From Vulcanimicrobiota bacterium (GTDB taxonomy: Bacteria > Vulcanimicrobiota > Xenobia > Xenobiales > JADMJV01), in assembly GCA_023447635.1 (NCBI GenBank), contig JAEXNA010000014.1, positions 1 to 27,508 of the forward strand: a stretch of 27,508 nucleotides of DNA, given 5' to 3'. The stretch's first letter is position 1. Each line of letters begins with the position of its first letter. A program made the translations under genes and the position numbers. A model generated the notes under the pieces. The model was not told where the DNA came from. It was given only the letters and a program-made list of their open reading frames with translations, and searched no databases. Shown here one piece after another: positions 1 to 7,315 of the stretch.

Positions 1-2
1 CT

Positions 3-33
3 GAAAACGCCCGGCCTCCAGCCGGGCGTTTTC
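3..33 (-). terminator. Intrinsic terminator hairpin (possibly bidirectional)
   Basis: A perfect 13-bp stem (GAAAACGCCCGGC / GCCGGGCGTTTTC) encloses a 5-nt loop. On the minus strand the stem ends in a short T run, so it can end transcription from the ABC exporter operon; the A/T-rich arms would also let it act on the plus strand for a gene left of the window. Confidence 0.75.
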
Positions 34-69
34 CATTTCGCGGGTTCTTCGGAGAAGGCTAGGCTAGGT

Positions 70-145
70 GGCCCGGCTGGTTCTCGGTGCTCCGTTTGGA
101 CACCATGGTGTCCAAACGAAGCACCAAAGGGTTTCCAGCCAGGCC
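70..145 (-). repeat. Large two-tier inverted repeat in the 3' region of the ABC operon
   Basis: The inner arms 86-105 and 106-125 form a 40-bp palindrome centred on CCATGG with a single C/A mismatch (92/119). Outer arms 70-80 and 135-145 extend it by 11 bp with one further C/A mismatch (74/141). Both mismatches become G-U wobble pairs in the minus-strand transcript, so the structure is better as RNA from the ABC operon than from the other strand. There is no T run at its foot. A smaller hairpin (156-162 with 170-175) overlaps the stop codon of the adjacent gene. Confidence 0.7.
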
Positions 146-164
146 TTGAACAAAGCGGTCCAGG

Positions 165-1961
165 TTAATGGACCGACTCGGACTTGCGGACCATCTCGGC
201 GTACAGCCCGCCCTGCTCCATCAGCGCCTCGTGCGAGCCGGCCTCGACGATGCGGCCTTCGCGCAGGACCAGAATGGTGTTGGCGCGGCGGACGGTGGCC
301 AGTCGATGGGCCACGATGATCGCCTGTCGGCCCTCCAGCAGGCGATCCAGGACCCCCTCCAACTGAGCCTCGGTGGCCGAATCGATGCTGGCCGTCGCCT
401 CGTCGAGGATCAGGAACTCCGGGTCAAAGGCCAGCGCGCGGGCAAACGACAGGAGTTGGCGCTGTCCGGTGGACAGGGCGTGCCCTTTCTCTCCCACTAG
501 CGTCTCCAACCCCTCCGGCAGATCGTTGAGGAACGGCAGCACGCCCGCCTCGGCTGCGGCCTGTTCGACCCGGCCCTCGGGAAGCTGAGAGAATAGCCCG
601 ATGTTGCTGCGGATCGGCGCCTTGAACAGGAACAGGTCCTGTGAGACGAAGGCCATTCGGCGCCGCCATGCGTGGGGATCGAGTTCGCTCAAAGGCACTC
701 CACCGTAGGTCAGGCTGCCCTGGTGACCGGCCTCAGCGTCCAGGCGGTAGAAGCCCAGCAGCAGCGAGATGATAGTCGACTTGCCCGAGCCCGTCGGCCC
801 GACCAGGGCCACCGTCTCGCCAGGCCCGATGCGGAAGCTCACGTCGCGAAGCACCGGTTTGTCGGCGGCGTGGTGGTAGCTCACCCCATCGAACCGAATC
901 TCCTGACGATGCGCCGGAGTCACTCCCCCCGACCTCTCCTCTTCCAGGTCCAGCACCTCCAACACCCGGCCCGAGGCAACCGTGGCCCGGATCAAGATGT
1001 TGTAGCGCTCGGCTAGCTCTTCCAGGGGCGAGAACAGCAGTCGCACGTAGAGCAGGGAGGAGACCAGGGTCCCCAGGCTTAGCTTTCCGTGCAGGACGGC
1101 CAGGCCGCCCAGGCTGATCAGCAGGCCGGTTGCCGCGATCTGTGCCACCGCAAAGGAGGGCCGGAACACCGCTACCTTTCGCACCAGGCTGACCTCGTTG
1201 TCCAGGCTCTGCTCGTTGAGGCGGGCGAACCGCTCGCGCAGGAACCCCTCACCACCAAAGCTCTTGACCGTGGCCAGGCCCTCCAGCACCTCGGAAAGGA
1301 AGCCGTTGATGATGGCCAGGAGGCGCCGCTGGGTTTTGTACAACGGGGCGCTACGAGCGCGGAACCACAGCACCACGCCGATCAGCACCGGGCAGAAAGC
1401 GAACAGGATAAGCGTCAGCGTCGGGTTGGTCCAGAGCAGCACGCTCAGGATGCCCGTCATCAGAAGCAGGTCGCCGATCCCCGCCGCCAGCACCGAAGTG
1501 AACAGTTCGGACAGCGCGTTGGTGTCGTTGATGACCCGGCTGACCGTGCGGCCAACCGCGTTCTTGTCGAAGTACGCGATCGGTAAACGATGGAGCTTGG
1601 CGAAAAGCTCGTAGCGAAGCTGGCGCACCAGGGTTTGTCCAAACTGGTGCAGCAGCAGCGCAGAAACGTAGTTGGCCACGAAGGCGACCATCAGTAAGCC
1701 CAGAAACAGCGTTCCCAGGCTTTGCAGCTGAGCTATCGCTTCCACTTTCGAAGCCGAACCGACCGCTCTCAGAGGGCCGTCGATGGCCATCTTCAAGAGT
1801 TGCGGCAGGGCCACCTCGATGGCGGCCAGGGTCACCATGAGCAGAAAAGCGAGCGGCAAAAGCGCCCGGGTGCGACCGGCCAGCGGCAGCAGTCGGCGGA
1901 TCGCCGACCCGCTGGGGATCAGCCGGGAAGGGGTTTCATCGTCGTCACGATCGTCAGACAA
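165..1961 (-). CDS. ABC exporter half-transporter, MdlB/TM288-type (canonical Walker B Glu)
   Basis: This 598-residue protein is a full ABC half-exporter: an N-terminal type I exporter membrane domain (residues about 30-325) and a C-terminal nucleotide-binding domain. Visible motifs are Walker A GPTGSGKST (388-396), Q-loop Gln at 441, a deviant signature LSTGQRQ (496-502), Walker B FLILDE with the catalytic Glu (516-521), and the H-loop His in AHRL (about 551). It would sit in the cytoplasmic membrane and export a lipid or drug-like substrate as a heterodimer with the product of the preceding gene. The start is TTG, preceded by GGAG ten bases upstream, and overlaps the upstream stop by 8 bp, which implies translational coupling. 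Substrate cannot be read from sequence. The family assignment is firm; MdlB-like is inferred from motif asymmetry. Confidence 0.95.
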   Translation of the reverse strand: MSDDRDDDETPSRLIPSGSAIRRLLPLAGRTRALLPLAFLLMVTLAAIEVALPQLLKMAIDGPLRAVGSASKVEAIAQLQSLGTLFLGLLMVAFVANYVSALLLHQFGQTLVRQLRYELFAKLHRLPIAYFDKNAVGRTVSRVINDTNALSELFTSVLAAGIGDLLLMTGILSVLLWTNPTLTLILFAFCPVLIGVVLWFRARSAPLYKTQRRLLAIINGFLSEVLEGLATVKSFGGEGFLRERFARLNEQSLDNEVSLVRKVAVFRPSFAVAQIAATGLLISLGGLAVLHGKLSLGTLVSSLLYVRLLFSPLEELAERYNILIRATVASGRVLEVLDLEEERSGGVTPAHRQEIRFDGVSYHHAADKPVLRDVSFRIGPGETVALVGPTGSGKSTIISLLLGFYRLDAEAGHQGSLTYGGVPLSELDPHAWRRRMAFVSQDLFLFKAPIRSNIGLFSQLPEGRVEQAAAEAGVLPFLNDLPEGLETLVGEKGHALSTGQRQLLSFARALAFDPEFLILDEATASIDSATEAQLEGVLDRLLEGRQAIIVAHRLATVRRANTILVLREGRIVEAGSHEALMEQGGLYAEMVRKSESVH

Positions 1962-3726
1962 GGCCGGTTTTCTCCTCGCTTTCTTGAAGTTTCCAAAGGT
2001 CGGCGTAGAGCCCCTCGCGCGACAGCAGTTCGCCGTGGGTTCCGCGGTCGATCACGGCTCCGTCGCGGGTGACCAGGATCTCGTCGGCGTCTTTGACCGC
2101 GCTCAGGCGATGGCTGACCACGATCACCCCGCGACGATGCTGCTCTCGCTGGGCCTTGAGGTGCTGTAAGATACGCTGTTCGGTCAGGGTGTCGACGGCG
2201 CTCAAGGTGTCGTCGAGCAGCAAGAACGGCGACGGCTTCAGCCAGGCGCGGGCCAGCGCCGCACGCTGCCGCTGACCGCCCGAGAGCGAGATGCCGCGCT
2301 CGCCCAGTTCGGTCTCCATCCCCTGGGGAAACTGCTTCAGGTCGGCAGCGAGGTCGGCCACCGTAACGGCCTGCCAGAGCTCGTCGTCGCTGGCCGACCC
2401 GTGGCCCAGTCGCAGGTTGTTCGCAATGGTGTCAGAGAACAGGAACGGCTCTTGCGGTACCGGCGAGAAGAGACGACGGATTCGGGTTTTGTCCCAGCCC
2501 GAGATGTCCTGACCGTCCAGGAACACCGCTCCAGCGGGAACCGGCTCGAGCGCCTTGAGCAGGCGCAGCAGGGTGCTCTTGCCGCTACCCACAGGGCCCA
2601 CGATGCCGATCACCTGGCCCGGCCGGCAGGTCAGCGACCAGCTTTGCAAGGCCGGGGCGGCCCCCTCTCGGTAAGAGAAGGTCAGGTCGCGCACTTCGAG
2701 CGTCGCCTCGCGTGGGCCGGTGGACTCGTGGTGAGGCGGCTCGGACTCAGAGCCCAGGATCTCTTCCAGGCGGTCCATCGAGGCGCAGCCGCGCTGCAGC
2801 AGCACCAGCATCCAGCCGGCCGCGATCATCGGCCAGGTCAGGATGGCCAGGTAGCCGATGAAGGCTGCCAGGCTGCCCACGCTCACGGCGCCTTCCAGGA
2901 CCAGCCGCCCGCCTACGAAAATCAGCACCGCGCTCGACGAGCCGGCGAACAGTAGGATCAGGGGCGGGAAGCTAGAGTCGACCCGAACGTAGCGCATCAT
3001 CTGGGTGTAATAGGCGGCGTTCTTCTCTTCAAACGCCCTCAGGTCGCCTTCGAACTGGACGTAGGAGCGCAGAGTCCGCATCCCCAGCAGGCTCTCGCGG
3101 GTCTTTTCCGTGAGCACTTCGGAAGCTTGCTGCACGTCGTCCCAGCGCTTGTAGATCAGCTTCATGGAGACAGCCAGGAACAGCCCCAGGAGAGGGAACG
3201 GCAGGAGCGCCCAGGCGGTCAGGGTAGGGGAGAGGCGGAACATCAGGACGCTGGCCACGGCGGTGATGAAGATGCTGTCGAAAAACGAGATCAGGCCAAA
3301 GGCCAGCGCCTGGCCCACGGCCGGGATATCGTTCGAGGCCAGCGACATGAATTTGCCGGCCTCCGTCGTTCGGGCCTGGCCCATGGTCATGGCCAGCGTT
3401 TTATCCAGCAGGCGCCGACGCAGGTCCGCCTCGATCCGTTTGCTGGCGCCCAGGATCAGCAGGCGCCACATCCGCTTGGAAAGGAACGAGAGCAGCCCCA
3501 GTAGCAGCACCAGCCCGCCCCAGCGAAGTAGCTCTGGCGAGGCGATGGTGCCCGCTTCCAGGCGGTCGACCACGGTCTTGGTGATCCATGGCACGGCCAG
3601 TTGAACCGAGTCGGCCGTGATCACGCCGAGCAGGCCAATCACGGTGTGCCAACGGTAGGTCATCAGCAGGGAGAGCAGGCGCCGCAGGCCGCTCGAAGAG
3701 ATTTGAGATTTGGGTTGGTCGCTCAT
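1954..3726 (-). CDS. ABC exporter half-transporter, MdlA/TM287-type (degenerate Walker B)
   Basis: This 590-residue half-exporter has a membrane domain (about 20-320) and an ATPase domain with Walker A GPVGSGKST (377-385), Q-loop Gln 425, canonical signature LSGGQRQR (481-488), Walker B FLLLDD (501-506) and the H-loop SHR (538-540). The usual catalytic Glu after Walker B is Asp, as in MdlA, TM287 and BmrC. This is the partner that carries the non-hydrolytic ATP site in heterodimeric exporters. It is the first gene of the two-gene operon, and its stop overlaps the next gene's start. No convincing Shine-Dalgarno sequence precedes the ATG. The 140-bp gap upstream holds two hairpins and no obvious promoter, so transcription may start inside that gap or read through from the isomerase gene. 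Confidence 0.95.
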   Translation of the reverse strand: MSDQPKSQISSSGLRRLLSLLMTYRWHTVIGLLGVITADSVQLAVPWITKTVVDRLEAGTIASPELLRWGGLVLLLGLLSFLSKRMWRLLILGASKRIEADLRRRLLDKTLAMTMGQARTTEAGKFMSLASNDIPAVGQALAFGLISFFDSIFITAVASVLMFRLSPTLTAWALLPFPLLGLFLAVSMKLIYKRWDDVQQASEVLTEKTRESLLGMRTLRSYVQFEGDLRAFEEKNAAYYTQMMRYVRVDSSFPPLILLFAGSSSAVLIFVGGRLVLEGAVSVGSLAAFIGYLAILTWPMIAAGWMLVLLQRGCASMDRLEEILGSESEPPHHESTGPREATLEVRDLTFSYREGAAPALQSWSLTCRPGQVIGIVGPVGSGKSTLLRLLKALEPVPAGAVFLDGQDISGWDKTRIRRLFSPVPQEPFLFSDTIANNLRLGHGSASDDELWQAVTVADLAADLKQFPQGMETELGERGISLSGGQRQRAALARAWLKPSPFLLLDDTLSAVDTLTEQRILQHLKAQREQHRRGVIVVSHRLSAVKDADEILVTRDGAVIDRGTHGELLSREGLYADLWKLQESEEKTGLV

Positions 3727-3788
3727 GCGTTGGTTCTCGACGGGTTCGCCCGCTTATCGACTCGTTTCGGTTGTCGGACCCCATACCG

Positions 3789-3839
3789 GTTGGGCTTTTC
3801 GCCCAACATGAAACTGAGCCGGTGGTCCCACCGGCTCAG
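3789..3839 (-). terminator. Two tandem hairpins behind the cyclophilin gene
   Basis: The hairpin nearest the cyclophilin stop pairs 3814-3825 with 3828-3839 (12 bp, perfect) and is followed on the minus strand by only TTT. The second pairs 3789-3795 with 3801-3807 (7 bp, 5-nt loop). With so short a T run they may terminate weakly or stabilise the cyclophilin mRNA 3' end, leaving some read-through into the ABC operon. Confidence 0.55.
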
Positions 3840-3866
3840 CCTTCCCTTCACGTCGCGAAGCGAGCT

Positions 3867-4295
3867 TTAGGAAACGGTCACCGTGGTCATCTTGTCGCCC
3901 TTGCGGACCTTGTCGACGATGTCGAGCCCGTCGACCACACGGCCGAACACGGTGTGAACGCCGTCGAGGTGAGGCTGGGGCGAGTGGCAGATGAAGAACT
4001 GGCTGCCGCCGGTGTTGGGAGCCGCGGTTTTAGCCATCGAGAGGCTGCCGCGCAGGTGCTTGTGAGGGTTGTTCTTGACTTCACAGGGGATGGTGTAGCC
4101 CGGGCCGCCGGCGCCGGTGCCTTCGGGGCAGCCGCCCTGGATCATGAAGTCGGGGATCACGCGGTGGAAGGTAAGCCCGTTGTAGAAGCCCTTTCGGGCC
4201 AGATCTTCGAAGTTCTTCACGGTGCCGGGCGCTTCGCCGTCGAACAGCTCGAGGGTCAAGGTGCCGTGAGCGGTTTCAATTTTTGCAGTTTTCAT
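3867..4295 (-). CDS. Cyclophilin-type peptidyl-prolyl cis-trans isomerase
   Basis: The 142-residue single-domain cyclophilin catalyses cis-trans isomerisation of prolyl bonds during protein folding. It begins with the usual beta strand (residues 4-17), followed by FHRVIPDFMIQGG (43-55) containing the catalytic Arg 45, then GSQFFIC (97-103) and LDGVHTVFG (110-118). The Trp found in human cyclophilin A is replaced by His (114), as in many bacterial forms with low cyclosporin affinity. There is no signal peptide, so the protein is cytoplasmic. The length fits a compact PpiB-like enzyme. The ATG has an AGGGAA-type Shine-Dalgarno about ten bases upstream. It is divergent from the ornithine-cyclodeaminase-like gene, with about 200 bp between them. 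Confidence 0.95.
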   Translation of the reverse strand: MKTAKIETAHGTLTLELFDGEAPGTVKNFEDLARKGFYNGLTFHRVIPDFMIQGGCPEGTGAGGPGYTIPCEVKNNPHKHLRGSLSMAKTAAPNTGGSQFFICHSPQPHLDGVHTVFGRVVDGLDIVDKVRKGDKMTTVTVS

Positions 4296-4500
4296 TGGTA
4301 AAATTCCCTTTCGCTGACAAGCTTTGTCGCGGGGGAGCTACGTTCTCGGCCCGGGGTTCCCTCTTCGGGGATGGGGCGCCGCAGCAGCCCGGACGACGGC
4401 AGAGAGCTTGTCGAGCCCGTTCTAACCGGGCGCCCCGGAATGGGTTTCCCAGGCGAATTTGTCCTTCTCCGGGTGGGAGCCGGGTTGCTGCGGCTCGAAC

Positions 4501-5475
4501 GTGCGTTCCGTGAGTTCGCCCGTGCTGTTTTTGAGTCGATCGGATGTAACCAGGAATCTCGATCCGCGCCCCCTGGTCGACCTTTTGGGGGACGCCTTTC
4601 AGGAGCACTCGGCTCGCGATCAGCGGACCTCGCCAGGTCTGGACCATCGCTTCGAGGGCGGCTCCCTGTCCTGTTCGGGGGTGGGCTGGACGCCCGATAT
4701 CCCGGCCTACTCTATGAAGCTGGAAGGGAAGCTGCCTGGCTCGAACCCCTCGATCAGTGGACTTCTCCATCTCTATGATCGCGATAGCGGCGGCCTTTTG
4801 GCGCTGCTCGAGAGTTCGCATATCTCAGCGGTCGTGTCCGCTTTGACGGCGGCCCTGGCTACCGACCTGATGGCGGCTCCAGGAGCGCGTCGCCTCGCGG
4901 TGGTGGGGACAGGGACTCAGGCCTGGCTGGTGGTGCGTTTTCTCATGGAGATGCGCCCGCTCGAGCAGGTCACCCTGTTTGATCTGGTGCGCAAGCGCAG
5001 CCGCCGGATGGCCGAGCGGCTGGGGAAGTACGAGGGGCTGGAGGTAAGGGTGGGAGACGCCCTCACGGAGACGGTCTCGGGAGCCGACATCATCCTTTGC
5101 GCGACCTGGAGTCGCACCCCGTTCCTGTTTTCCGAGATGGTGCTGCCCGGCGCCCATATCACCACTCTGGGCTCGGACGAAAGAGGCAAGAAAGAGCTTT
5201 CGGCCGAGCTTTTGCGCTCCTGTCGTTTTTTCTGTGACGACCGGGAGTTAGCCACGGCCAAGGGTCCGCTTCACGGGATGCGTGGCGGTGGCGAGATGAT
5301 CGTGGCGGAACTGGGAGAGGTGCTGGGGGGAGACGTCTACCCTCGGAGGTCGGATGAGGAGATAACGGTCTACGGACCGGTCGGGCTGCCTTTTCAGGAC
5401 CTGATCGCAGGATGGGCAACCTATCAGAGGGCCCTGCAGAGGGGACAGGGGAAAGAGATCCTGCCTCTGTCCTGA
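4501..5475 (+). CDS. Ornithine cyclodeaminase/mu-crystallin family protein, catalytic Arg replaced
   Basis: The protein has the OCD/mu-crystallin fold: an N-terminal substrate domain with a conserved Lys in the SMKLEGKLPG segment, a Rossmann NAD(P)-binding motif (GTGTQA, about 135-140 from this start), the GSDERGKKEL segment with the conserved Asp, and the C-terminal GLPFQDL motif. Known members include ornithine cyclodeaminase, alanine dehydrogenase and imine (ketimine) reductases. The usual L-T-A-x-R-T stretch, whose Arg binds the substrate carboxylate, here reads I-S-A-V-V-S, so classical ornithine cyclodeaminase activity is doubtful. The start is uncertain: GTG at 4501 or 4510 fits family length, and a TTG at 4459 would add 14 residues; none has a good ribosome binding site. 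It converges on the small exported-protein gene with a 10-bp gap. Confidence 0.88.
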   Translation: MRSVSSPVLFLSRSDVTRNLDPRPLVDLLGDAFQEHSARDQRTSPGLDHRFEGGSLSCSGVGWTPDIPAYSMKLEGKLPGSNPSISGLLHLYDRDSGGLLALLESSHISAVVSALTAALATDLMAAPGARRLAVVGTGTQAWLVVRFLMEMRPLEQVTLFDLVRKRSRRMAERLGKYEGLEVRVGDALTETVSGADIILCATWSRTPFLFSEMVLPGAHITTLGSDERGKKELSAELLRSCRFFCDDRELATAKGPLHGMRGGGEMIVAELGEVLGGDVYPRRSDEEITVYGPVGLPFQDLIAGWATYQRALQRGQGKEILPLS

Positions 5476-5485
5476 GGTCGCTGCG

Positions 5486-5848
5486 CTAGCGCGTTTTCCT
5501 ATCCATCATCATGAAGATGATGGAACGGCGATAGTCTCGCCACTCCTGGACCGTCATGGCGCCACGCACGGCAAACATCTCGTCGACGAACAGGTGCTGA
5601 CGCTCTTCTTCGGTCTCCAGGATCTGGTTGAGCTTCTTTTTGATGTGCACGGGGTTGGGATTATCCAACGCCATGAGCTTCATGAGTTCGACCTTCTGGG
5701 TCCGCAGCTTTTCGGAGATTTCCTGGCGCTGCCGGTCATAGCGCGACCGGATGGTCTCGACCGACTCTTTCGGGTCGGACCAGCAGGCCAGGGAAAGCAT
5801 GGCGACAAGGACCGCGATCAGGGCGGTCTGACGGTGCCGACCGAGCAC
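5486..5848 (-). CDS. Small exported helical protein, Spy/CpxP/CnrX-like
   Basis: This 120-residue protein starts with a hydrophobic segment (residues 9-22) ending in Cys 22, which could be a poor lipobox (S-L-A-C) or a plain signal anchor. The rest is charged and helical, with a heptad-like stretch (about 30-85) and an 'AMTVQEWRDYR' motif near the end that recalls the LTxxQ motif of Spy, CpxP, ZraP and CnrX periplasmic sensors and chaperones. It is the third gene of the sigma/anti-sigma operon, and its GTG follows the upstream TAA directly with no gap. CnrX-type proteins also lie beside ECF sigma and anti-sigma genes in metal-resistance systems, so a role in sensing envelope or metal stress for this sigma factor is a reasonable inference. 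Family membership rests on pattern, not on a search. Confidence 0.72.
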   Translation of the reverse strand: MLGRHRQTALIAVLVAMLSLACWSDPKESVETIRSRYDRQRQEISEKLRTQKVELMKLMALDNPNPVHIKKKLNQILETEEERQHLFVDEMFAVRGAMTVQEWRDYRRSIIFMMMDRKTR

Positions 5849-6487
5849 TTACCTGGCTTTCCGCCCCCGCCGTTGGGGCATCCCTTGGGAGATGTATTGC
5901 AGCGGGATAACCACGCCACGCTCGCGAGCTAGCCATTCTCGGGGCTCCTGAGCCGGGGCGAGCGCGTTCATCATCTCACGATCGATCGGTGTGAACTGAG
6001 TGCTTTCCGGGAACAGGTCCATCGAAAAACCGTCCCGTGACGCGAGCTCGATCATTTCGGGATCTAAAGAGCCGTCGGATTGGGCCATAGAGCCGGCCAC
6101 GGGCGAGGGAACACCCTCGGGCGTGGAACGCAGGCTACGACCCATTCCAAATCCAAGAAGGATCGCCGCCGCAGCGGCAGCCGCTTTCAAAGCGTGGCCA
6201 CGCCAACTGCGATCGGCGCCTTCTACCAGTTTCGGAAGAAGCGGCTTGACGCAGCACTCTTCCTCGCGAATCTTTTCCCATACTCGGGCGCGGAGCATCG
6301 GACTGCATTCCAGCTCTTCCTCGACGATATCGTCAAGGCAGGACCAGGAGTCGAGAAACATCTCTCGCTCGATGGCGCAGTCTTCGCAAGCGGCCAGATG
6401 AGCCGCGAGCCCCTCCCGCTCGGCCTCGCTGAGAGCCTCTTCCGGTTCGAAGAGGTGCTCGGCCCAGCTCTCGCATTCGCAGCTCAC
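5849..6487 (-). CDS. Zinc-finger anti-sigma factor, transmembrane, Cys-rich
   Basis: The 212-residue protein has an N-terminal anti-sigma (zf-HC2/ZAS-like) domain with the HxxxCxxC motif at His 30, Cys 34 and Cys 37, followed by one transmembrane helix (about 98-116) and a C-terminal part presumably outside the membrane (about 117-212). Six further Cys (3, 5, 50, 61, 78, 79) lie in the cytoplasmic part. ZAS anti-sigma factors bind and inhibit their ECF sigma factor and release it on a redox or envelope signal. It lies 57-59 bp downstream of the ECF sigma gene on the same strand. The start is GTG, since an in-frame stop lies just upstream and no ATG is available; GGCGG about nine bases before it may serve as ribosome binding site. 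Confidence 0.85.
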   Translation of the reverse strand: MSCECESWAEHLFEPEEALSEAEREGLAAHLAACEDCAIEREMFLDSWSCLDDIVEEELECSPMLRARVWEKIREEECCVKPLLPKLVEGADRSWRGHALKAAAAAAAILLGFGMGRSLRSTPEGVPSPVAGSMAQSDGSLDPEMIELASRDGFSMDLFPESTQFTPIDREMMNALAPAQEPREWLARERGVVIPLQYISQGMPQRRGRKAR

Positions 6488-6546
6488 AGGGCGGAAGCCG
6501 CCTTGCCGCGATGATTCTTTCCCTGGGTGTTCAGAATGGTGAACAC

Positions 6547-7230
6547 TTAGGCGACGCTCTCTCCGCGCTCGAGGTAGGGCACCAGCTTCTCTTTGAGGTT
6601 CAGCTTGGCCCGGTGGATTCGGGACTTTACCGCCGGGATCGAGAGGTTCAGGGCCTCGGCGATCTCTTCGTAGGCCAGTCCGTGGAAGCGCTGGAGTACC
6701 ACCGCTTCACGCTGTTGGTCGGGCAGGGTCTCGACGGCCTCACGGACCATAGCCGCGAGTTCGAGGCGAGACACCTGCTCCTCGGCCGAGCCCGTGGGGT
6801 CTTCGAGTTCCTTCAACGGAAGCTCTTCGTCCCCCCGACCGCGACGGGTCGCGTTCAGCGAGGTGGTCTGGCGACGCATCGCCTTGGCTCGCTGATTCCG
6901 ACAAAGGTTCAGGGTGACTTTGTACAGATAGGTGAAAAACTTCGCGCGAGCTTCGAAGCGTCCCGAAGCGCGATAGATTCTTAGAAAAACTTCCTGGGCT
7001 AGATCATGGGCGATCTCCCTGTTGCCCGTGAAACGGTAGACCAGGTTCACCACGGTTTTTTCGTGGCGCTGCATGAGAATGTTGAAAGCCTCATCATCTC
7101 CGGCTTTCACTCGTGCCATCAGTTGTAGGTCAATATCGTTCGCGAATTCCGGGGGAAGGGGCTCGATTCTCTTCTCGATGTCTTCCTTGACCGGCGCATG
7201 GACTAACCCTTGGTTCGCTGCAGCCAGCAT
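6547..7230 (-). CDS. ECF-family RNA polymerase sigma factor
   Basis: The 227-residue protein has the two domains of an extracytoplasmic-function sigma factor: sigma-2 (about 45-115, including REIAHDLAQEVFLRIYR, and the FFTYLYKVTLNLCR region that reads the -10 element) and sigma-4 (about 160-220, with the helix-turn-helix around LAYEEIAEALNLSIPAVKSRIHRAK). An acidic linker and a roughly 35-residue N-terminal extension are present. The ATG is supported by a perfect GGAGGT eight bases upstream. It leads an operon with an anti-sigma factor and a Spy-like protein, so it probably answers an envelope signal and may drive its own operon. The BMC shell gene lies 85 bp upstream on the same strand. Confidence 0.95.
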   Translation of the reverse strand: MLAAANQGLVHAPVKEDIEKRIEPLPPEFANDIDLQLMARVKAGDDEAFNILMQRHEKTVVNLVYRFTGNREIAHDLAQEVFLRIYRASGRFEARAKFFTYLYKVTLNLCRNQRAKAMRRQTTSLNATRRGRGDEELPLKELEDPTGSAEEQVSRLELAAMVREAVETLPDQQREAVVLQRFHGLAYEEIAEALNLSIPAVKSRIHRAKLNLKEKLVPYLERGESVA

Positions 7231-7248
7231 ATAACTCTACCTCCATCC

Positions 7249-7288
7249 TTTGACATCCCTTCCAACCCGGGGTTCTGTCAAAAGTTCC
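7249..7288 (-). promoter_or_regulatory. Candidate ECF promoter and inverted repeat before the sigma gene
   Basis: On the minus strand GGAAC (7284-7288) is followed after 17 bp by GTTGGA (7261-7266), resembling an ECF-type -35/-10 pair that would allow autoregulation. The same stretch holds a 7-bp inverted repeat, TTTGACA (7249-7255) and TGTCAAA (7276-7282), 20 bp apart. The promoter call is tentative; the inverted repeat is plain in the sequence. Confidence 0.35.
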
Positions 7289-7315
7289 GAGGTGAACTGA
7301 ATTTCTTGAATTTAG

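Noticed and set aside
4276..4821. 181-residue minus-strand frame upstream of the cyclophilin gene
   Set aside because: It overlaps both flanking real genes, has no ribosome site and no recognisable sequence.
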